NCBI RefSeq assembly: GCF_027887165.1
Contig: NC_077233.1
Coordinates: 221,582,105-221,646,104 of the forward strand
Length of the DNA: 64,000 bases
From: Monodelphis domestica
Lineage: Eukaryota; Chordata; Mammalia; Didelphimorphia; Didelphidae
Reading direction: 5' to 3'
Part shown: piece by piece, positions 57,403 to 64,000 of the stretch
Numbering within the stretch: the first letter of the stretch is position 1
Layout of the letters: every line of letters begins with the position of its first letter
Made by a program: the position numbers and the translations under genes
The notes under the pieces: model-generated
Database searches by the model: none
Told to the model about the DNA's origin: nothing
Seen by the model: only the letters and a program-made list of their open reading frames with translations

Positions 57403-58735
57403 GGAGTTACCGGGAGGAGGGAAGCCGCAGAGCTTCGGGACAACCAACCGCAGAGCCGAGCTTTACAAGCCCTTCTGTCCCTGACGTTATAATTTACAGT
57501 AATTGGCCCGTGTTTAAGAGTGGAGCTGAAAGAAGGTTGCCCTCCGTGGGCTTTGCAAGCAGATGGAAGCCCGTCTAAACCTGAGAAGTCCCTGGAGGGG
57601 CATTTGGAGCCATTCCTGGTCTGCAGGCTGTCCTGAGATCCGCAGACAAGAGGGAGCTCCTGGGACTTGGGGTGGTGGTGGTGGTGCCTGAAAGGCCTTT
57701 TGACCTCTAGAGAGGGGTCACTGACAGCTGGAATCGTCTTAATGGGGTGAGAAGAGACTCTGACACTGGCCTACAGCTGGATGGAGACGCCCGCTAGGTA
57801 GGGGCTTCTGCCTGCTCTTTGCCACCAGGTAGGAGGACTTGTCGTGTGGGCAGAGGACGATGGCGGTGCAGCGATGCTTCGCTGTCCCAGCATTCCCCGC
57901 CAGAGGTGTCTTTTCACCCGCTGGGCCATCCACTCCCCGGCTCTGTTTCAGCATTCAAGTAATCCGTCATCTTTCAGGAAGGACAGCCCCTCCGCATCCA
58001 TCCTTCTCTCTAGCCCGCCACTCGCTAGCGCGGGTCGCCGTAGGCTTCGTTCCAGTTTGGAAATCATGTCAAACTTCATTTTTCAAAGCCTCAAATGGAC
58101 TCGCAGTCAAATAACAAAGAGGAGGAGGGAAGGAACATGTGGGAAAAAAAGCCAAAACCAGCCTTAAGAAATGGGAAACACAATATTCCCCATCATCAAA
58201 GGGAGGCCAAGAAGAGAAAAAAACAAAACAAAACATGGCAGTTGAAATTCAGGGATATTTGGTTCCAAATGGCAATGAGTCTATTCTTCTAGCGTCTGCA
58301 GATAGCAATTAGGAAACACTCGGCCCTTATGGGAGGCCAGGAGGGCCACAAAGCCCCCTCTCATGTGGCACAGAGAGAAGCCACAAGGACCAAACATAAG
58401 ACCACACTCCAGAGACACATCCAAGCCCTTATTAAACTCTCCCTGGGGTGGTTTCCCAGAGGCGAGCTCAGTAGTTGCTTGTGCTGACAGGGACAAACCC
58501 AGAGAAGGGCACATCCTTTTTATTTGGCCACAAGCTCCTCCATCCTTTAGCTCTCAATGCTCTAACACTTCCCTTCCCCCTCCAATTCTCCTGTCCCCAG
58601 CTCCCTGGGTGCCAAGTGGAACCGCTCCATCTCTAACTCCCAGAAAGGCAGCCTGAAATTAGCTTCCAGGATTGGGTTTGAAGGAATGAAGTCCCAGTCC
58701 TAATATCCAAAGGTGAATATTCAAAAATTTCTAAA
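57403..58735 (+). other. GC-rich unique sequence after candidate exon (possible 3' UTR)
   Basis: Over 1.3 kb without recognisable SINE, LINE or LTR sequence, which is rare in this window. It includes a CpG-containing part around 57780-58060. No AATAAA was found close behind the stop. It may be a 3' untranslated region or conserved noncoding DNA; nothing more can be supported. Confidence 0.3.
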
Positions 58736-58736
58736 T

Positions 58737-58935
58737 AGGGGCAGCTAGGTACCTCAGTGGATAGAGAGAGCAGAGCCTTAAAGTCAGAGGTCCTGGGTTC
58801 AAATTTGACCTAGCTGTGAGACGCTGGGCGAAATCCACTCATCCTCTATTGGCCAACTCTGACTTCTCTTCTGCCTTGGAATCCATACTTAGTATCAATT
58901 TTAAGAAGGAAAGTGAAGATTAAAAAATAAAAAAG
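58737..58935 (+). mobile_element. SINE (tail A)
   Basis: GGGGCAGCTAGGTACCTCAG to GATTAAAAAATAAAAAAGG. Confidence 0.85.
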
Positions 58936-59885
58936 GAACCCAATATCCAGAAGACAGAAAGTCATTGAGATATCTCTCAAGATGCCCCCATTTTTCTTCC
59001 TAAAATAGCCAGCTCCCTTTAAAAACAAACAAACAAAAAAACTTGGTTAGTGAAAAAGTTGGTTACCAACCAATTACAACATGTGTGGCCAAGCGCATGT
59101 AAGCCAAACCACCCAGAGAGCAGATCGTAATCCCCCAGGACCTCATTTGACAAGTAAGACATTTTTTCATTGTTTTGAGGTCTCTTTCTAAGCTGGGTCC
59201 AGGAGTTGGAGCTGTAACTAGAATGATGTGAATAGGGCTTTGTTCCAGGGCACTGGTGTGCTGGGGGAAGGAGAGAGGGTACACTTTCTCTCCATGGTCT
59301 CCCCAGTCCCCAGGACTCTCCTGTGTGGTACAGATGTCCCTAAGCTGGTTTGACCCACCCCCTCCCACAACCCAACTTTCAACCCTCCACTAACCCTCCT
59401 GGGAATAAGTGGGGGACCAGCCAGCCCGTGTCTCAGCATGAATTCACTCATGTTCAAATCCTCCAACTAAATTTGCTCCAGATGCAATAATTCCCAATTA
59501 TGGCTCTGCCTCTAGTAAAGTTGTAGGAAGAGGTTGTCTATCATACTGCAGATGGAATTTCAGGATAGCTTTCAAGATTTGGGCAATGAGGCGATTCCAG
59601 GTAACAACTTGAGGATCAGTTGCATGAAATAGGGATACTTGGATCTTTCTTGGAGCTTTCCATGATGGTCCAGGATAGTGGAAAGAGACCTTAATTGGGG
59701 GTAAAGAGACCTGAGGTCTAGTCTGTACTGTCAGTAAATCTGTTTAGTCTTGGTCATTCAACTGACCACCCCAAGCCTCAGTTTCCTCATCTTTCTCATT
59801 GTTTCTTATCCAAACGGATGCATTTTAAGATTATTCCAGCTTGATTTCTGGGACATGGGGAGTATTGATTACTTTTATTTGTCTT
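58936..59885. other. Intergenic stretch, nothing recognised
   Basis: No gene signal; weak MIR-like phrase at 59680-59800. Confidence 0.4.
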
Positions 59886-60390
59886 TTAGAGCAGGTATGT
59901 GGCTCCGTGGATAGGAAGTCAAACCTGGAGTCAAGAAGACTCATCTTCCCCAAATCAAATCTACCCCTGATACTTACTAGCTGAATAATCCTGGGCAAGT
60001 CACTTGACTCTATTTGTCTCAGTTTTCTCATTTAAAAAAAAAAGAGAGAGAGAGAGAGAGAGCTAGAGAAGGACAGTTCTGTGGTTCAGTGGACAAAGAG
60101 CCAGGCTTACTTAAACTCTGGAGATCTAGGTTTAAATTTCTCTTCATACCCCTCCTAGCTGTGTGACCCTGGGCAAGTCACTTCACCCCCATGGCTTAGC
60201 CCTTACTGCTCTTCTGCCTTGGAACCAACACACAGTATTGATTTCAAGATGGAAAATAAAGGGTTTTTAAAAAAATGAGCTGGAGAAGGAAATGGTAAGC
60301 CACTCCAGTATTTCTGCCAAGAAAATCCCAGGTGGGGTCATGGTGAGTTGGACATGACGACTGCAAGATGACTAAACAACAGCATTTCTC
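59886..60390 (+). mobile_element. SINE (tail B) hosting a second SINE
   Basis: The host head is at 59886-60059 and the host tail resumes at 60277-60390 (GAGCTGGAGAAGGAAATGG to GGACATGACG). A (GA)n tract sits at 60042-60061. Confidence 0.85.
60074..60276 (+). mobile_element. SINE (tail A) nested in a tail B SINE
   Basis: The duplication GAGCTAGAGAAGGA at 60060-60073 and GAGCTGGAGAAGGA at 60277-60290 (one mismatch) marks the insertion. Confidence 0.88.
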
Positions 60391-61014
60391 TGTGGGTGTC
60401 TTCCCTTCCCTTTTCTTTTTGCTACCAAAGAAAGTACTTTTTATAACTATTGATACATGTGGAATCTTGACCTTTCTTTGGTACATACCTAGAAGTGTGA
60501 TAATGGGGTCAAAGTGCAGGTAGTGACCTCCCTTGCATAATTGTACATTTTGGTGGGGAACAGTTTGAACCAATGTCTACTGACTCCAACAGTAGAGAAT
60601 TAGTAGACAATTTCCCACAACCATTCCAACTCTGGGGATTTATTTCTGTGTTTTTTTTCCCCCATTTTTGTCATTTTGGAAGACATTCAATAATACCTAA
60701 AGGTTGTTTAATTTTGCATTCTATTCTTATTTTTAAAAGCCCTTAACTTCTGCTTTAGTAAAAGAACAAAAATACAACTCTCCCCCTTAAAAACCCCCAA
60801 ATCTGCATTATGAGAGATCTTTTAAAATGTGTTTGTTTATATCTTTGATTGTCCCTTTTTACGTGAAATGCTTTCCAGTCGAGGGTTGTTATTGTTGTTT
60901 TTAGGTGAGGAGGGAACATTTTTATTATTCATTTAATAATGGCTCTTGGACAAACTCCTCAGCTTTCCGATCTGTCATTTGAGAATAAAAATACCACTTG
61001 TATCTCTCAATTCT
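60391..61014. other. Intergenic stretch, old antisense L1-like piece
   Basis: 60400-60730 has phrases like GTGATAATGGGGTCAAAG that recall old L1 3' DNA, too diverged to delimit. Confidence 0.35.
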
Positions 61015-61218
61015 TTTTTAAAAAAGCCCTCACCTTCTATCTTAAACTTAATACTGTGTATTGGTTCCAAGGCAGAGGAGCAGAACAGGCTAGGCAATAA
61101 GGGATAAGTGACTTGCCCAGGGGTCACACAGCTAGGAAGTGCCTGAGGCCAAATATGAATCTAGAACCTCTCATCTCCAGGCCTGGTTCTCTATCTATTG
61201 AGCCACCTAGATTCCCCC
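61015..61218 (-). mobile_element. SINE (tail A)
   Basis: TTTTTTAAAAAAGCCCTCACC to GCCACCTAGATTCCCCC. Confidence 0.85.
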
Positions 61219-61563
61219 TGCATCTTAATTCTTAAAAGAACTTCAGAGATCATCCAATCTGATCTCTTCATTTAATAAAGCATAAACTAGGTTAAGTAAC
61301 TTGCCCATTGTCACACTCTAGAGTTAAAATTCAGAGGCATGTCCTCTGCCTCCTGATGCAACCCTTTTCCCACTGAGCTGCCCACGGTGATGTTCAGAAA
61401 GTTTCTCTGAAGAGCTGATGGCATCTGAATGCAGATTGAAGCGTATTAAAAACAAACAAAACCGTTTACTGTTTTTTGGTCTGCATTTCTTTTGCAATAT
61501 GGCTAATATGGAAAAATGTTTTGCATGACCATACAAGTACCTTCTATATTAAATTGCTTGCTT

Positions 61564-61680
61564 GCTCAAGGAGGGGGGAAGGAAGGAGGGAGAGAATTTG
61601 AAATTCAAAATTTTAGAAACAAATGTTAAAAGTTTGGTTTTGCATGTAATTGAAAATCAAAATCAAATTAAAAAAAGAAA
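61564..61680 (+). mobile_element. Sense L1 3' terminus
   Basis: GGAGGGGGGAAGGAAGGAGG, TTGAAATTCAAAATTTTAG, and an A-rich end. Confidence 0.7.
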
Positions 61681-62097
61681 AAGGTTCTTTGAAAGCACAT
61701 GAATTCAAGGTATTATTCTGCAATACCAACACATAATAAATAGCCCCGGATTTAAGGTTCCTGGTGGGGGTATAATGGCGACTTTTGCCAAAAGGTTTCA
61801 GTGTGTTTATTCTGGACAATAGCCAGGTCCTGTGAGAGTTTATGGAGAACTAGAGAATAACCAACCCCTAACCTGGGGAAATCAACAGATTTCTCACCCG
61901 AAGATGATAGCTATGCCTGGAAGGACCAGTCTCCTGTTGTTGCCACAGCACATCCATTTTTGGGGACTGAGCGTCACCTAGTGGGTAAATGATGTTAGGG
62001 GCTTCTAGTAGGTCTTTTTGAGAGGATAGGTTGGACTCTTATTCTGTTTTAGCTTTTTTCCTTTTTTAATACTCACTTTCTCGCCTTTCCCTTCCTT

Positions 62098-63079
<982 letters not shown>

Positions 63080-63183
63080 ACCCAGGGTCATATAGTTAGG
63101 AAGTATCTAAGGTCACATTTGAACCTCAGTCCTCCTGACTTCAGGCCTAGCACTCTACCCACTGTGCCACCTAAGCTGCCCCT
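63080..63183 (-). mobile_element. SINE head and core, tail replaced by microsatellite
   Basis: CCCAGGGTCATATAGTTAGG to ACCTAAGCTGCCCC. The tail side is exactly where the polypyrimidine tract lies. Confidence 0.85.
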
Positions 63184-63194
63184 GGTCTCTGCAA

Positions 63195-63311
63195 TTTTTA
63201 AAAAATGTTATTATTCAATTTAGAATATTTTTCCTTGGTTACATAATTCATGTTCTTTCCTCCCCCCCTCCTCAAGTTGACTGGTTCCACTGGATTTTAC
63301 ATGTGTCATTG
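63195..63311 (-). mobile_element. Antisense L1 3' end
   Basis: TTTTTAAAAAATGTTATTATT, CTTGGTTACATAATTCATG, GGTTCCACTGGATTTTACATG; cut at 63312. Confidence 0.7.
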
Positions 63312-63595
63312 CAATTCCTAATAAAATGGGTTGTTCAGATTAAATTCTGCCCTGAAACCTGCAAGCAGATTATGGGATTCCATAGACTACAGGGCTCTGG
63401 GGCTACTCCACCATTGGGGTTGTTATTCCACCAGCTCCCAGGTTACTCTACTAGCTCCTAAGGCCGTTCCACCAGCCCAGACTATTCTACTATCTTAAAA
63501 ACCTCTTCTTCAAATAAGATTCTTTTCTTACTTCTGGATTGAACAGAGTTTGAGCCTCCCATTCTTGGAGAGAGATCCTGCTACAAACTTGGGTA
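63312..63595. other. Unassigned sequence interrupting an antisense L1, LTR-like in style
   Basis: The L1 similarity stops at about 63312. What follows has repeated CCACCAGCTCC-type phrases and a GATCCTGCTACA end typical of LTR U5 regions, but no matching ends or duplications were found. Confidence 0.25.
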
Positions 63596-64000
63596 TATTT
63601 CTCCCCCAACAAATCTTCATTTTCCATCCTGTTCTCTTCCTGACATTAAGACTCCCGTTCATATATTATCTTGTTTTGTTATTTGATAGATCACTGGATT
63701 CTGAGTAAATAAAACCTGAGTTCAAATCCTGCTTCAGATATTATTATCTAAGCTATTTAGGTTTTCTGCATTTCATTTTTCTAATCTGGGATCTAATCTG
63801 AAAGATGAGGCAATAGAAGCCAAGCAAGACTCTTACTGCTTCCCACATATGCCATGTCTTTATTTCTACCATCCTTTGTTTATGATATCACTTCTTTCTG
63901 GTATGTCCTCCTCACCCCCTTTTGCCATGTAATTACGCCTATCCAGCAAGGTGCAAGTGAAATTTCACTTCCAGGAAACTTTCCCTAATCCCACCTGGAA

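Overview
The window is nuclear DNA from a mammal and almost certainly a marsupial. It is crowded with one tRNA-derived SINE whose head reads like GGGGCAGCTGGGTGGCTCAGTGG, joined to two different tails. It also holds marsupial-type L1, L2, MIR, a BovB/RTE-like 3' end, several solo LTRs and many microsatellites. There is no bacterial or organellar signal. I could not settle the species.

Only one protein gene is recognised with confidence. Exons at 3288-3369 and 9970-10152 (+) encode the C-terminal WKF-domain end of the protein called C7orf50 in human. The exon phases match, the stop is at 10150-10152, and a poly(A) signal lies at 10934. This makes the window orthologous to the 3' side of human C7orf50 (chromosome 7p22.3). 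A second splice-acceptor-preceded open exon with a stop, at 57244-57402 (+), is unassigned. It could be an alternative C7orf50 last exon or belong to a neighbouring gene. The 47 kb between them is repeat-rich, and I find no other functional gene in it.

Layout: 0.1-3.2 kb antisense L1, a Tigger1-like DNA transposon and intron; 3.3-10.9 kb C7orf50 3' end; 10.9-17.6 kb intergenic DNA with a solo LTR inside a SINE; 17.6-20.6 kb an L1 ORF2 fragment carrying a solo LTR, an antisense L1 and a SINE; 21-37 kb SINEs, MIRs and L1 tails; 37.3-39.35 kb a decayed LINE with reverse transcriptase and a C-terminal C2H2 finger; 39.4-43.2 kb a SINE row containing a nest of insertions, with a 14-3-3 theta (YWHAQ) processed pseudogene innermost; 43.6-46.6 kb dispersed repeats and a 155-bp-arm inverted repeat; 47.1-48.9 kb L2; 51.1-53.5 kb tetranucleotide repeats and a strange degenerate minisatellite; 53.5-56 kb L2, an LTR-like piece and the 5' end of an antisense L1; 57.2-58 kb candidate terminal exon; 62.1-63.1 kb an approximately 980 bp polypyrimidine tract.

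No cooperating gene system is present. The most informative content is evolutionary: insertion order can be read directly from target-site duplications, and several retroelement families show unusual structure. All family names rest on sequence recognition, not on a database search.
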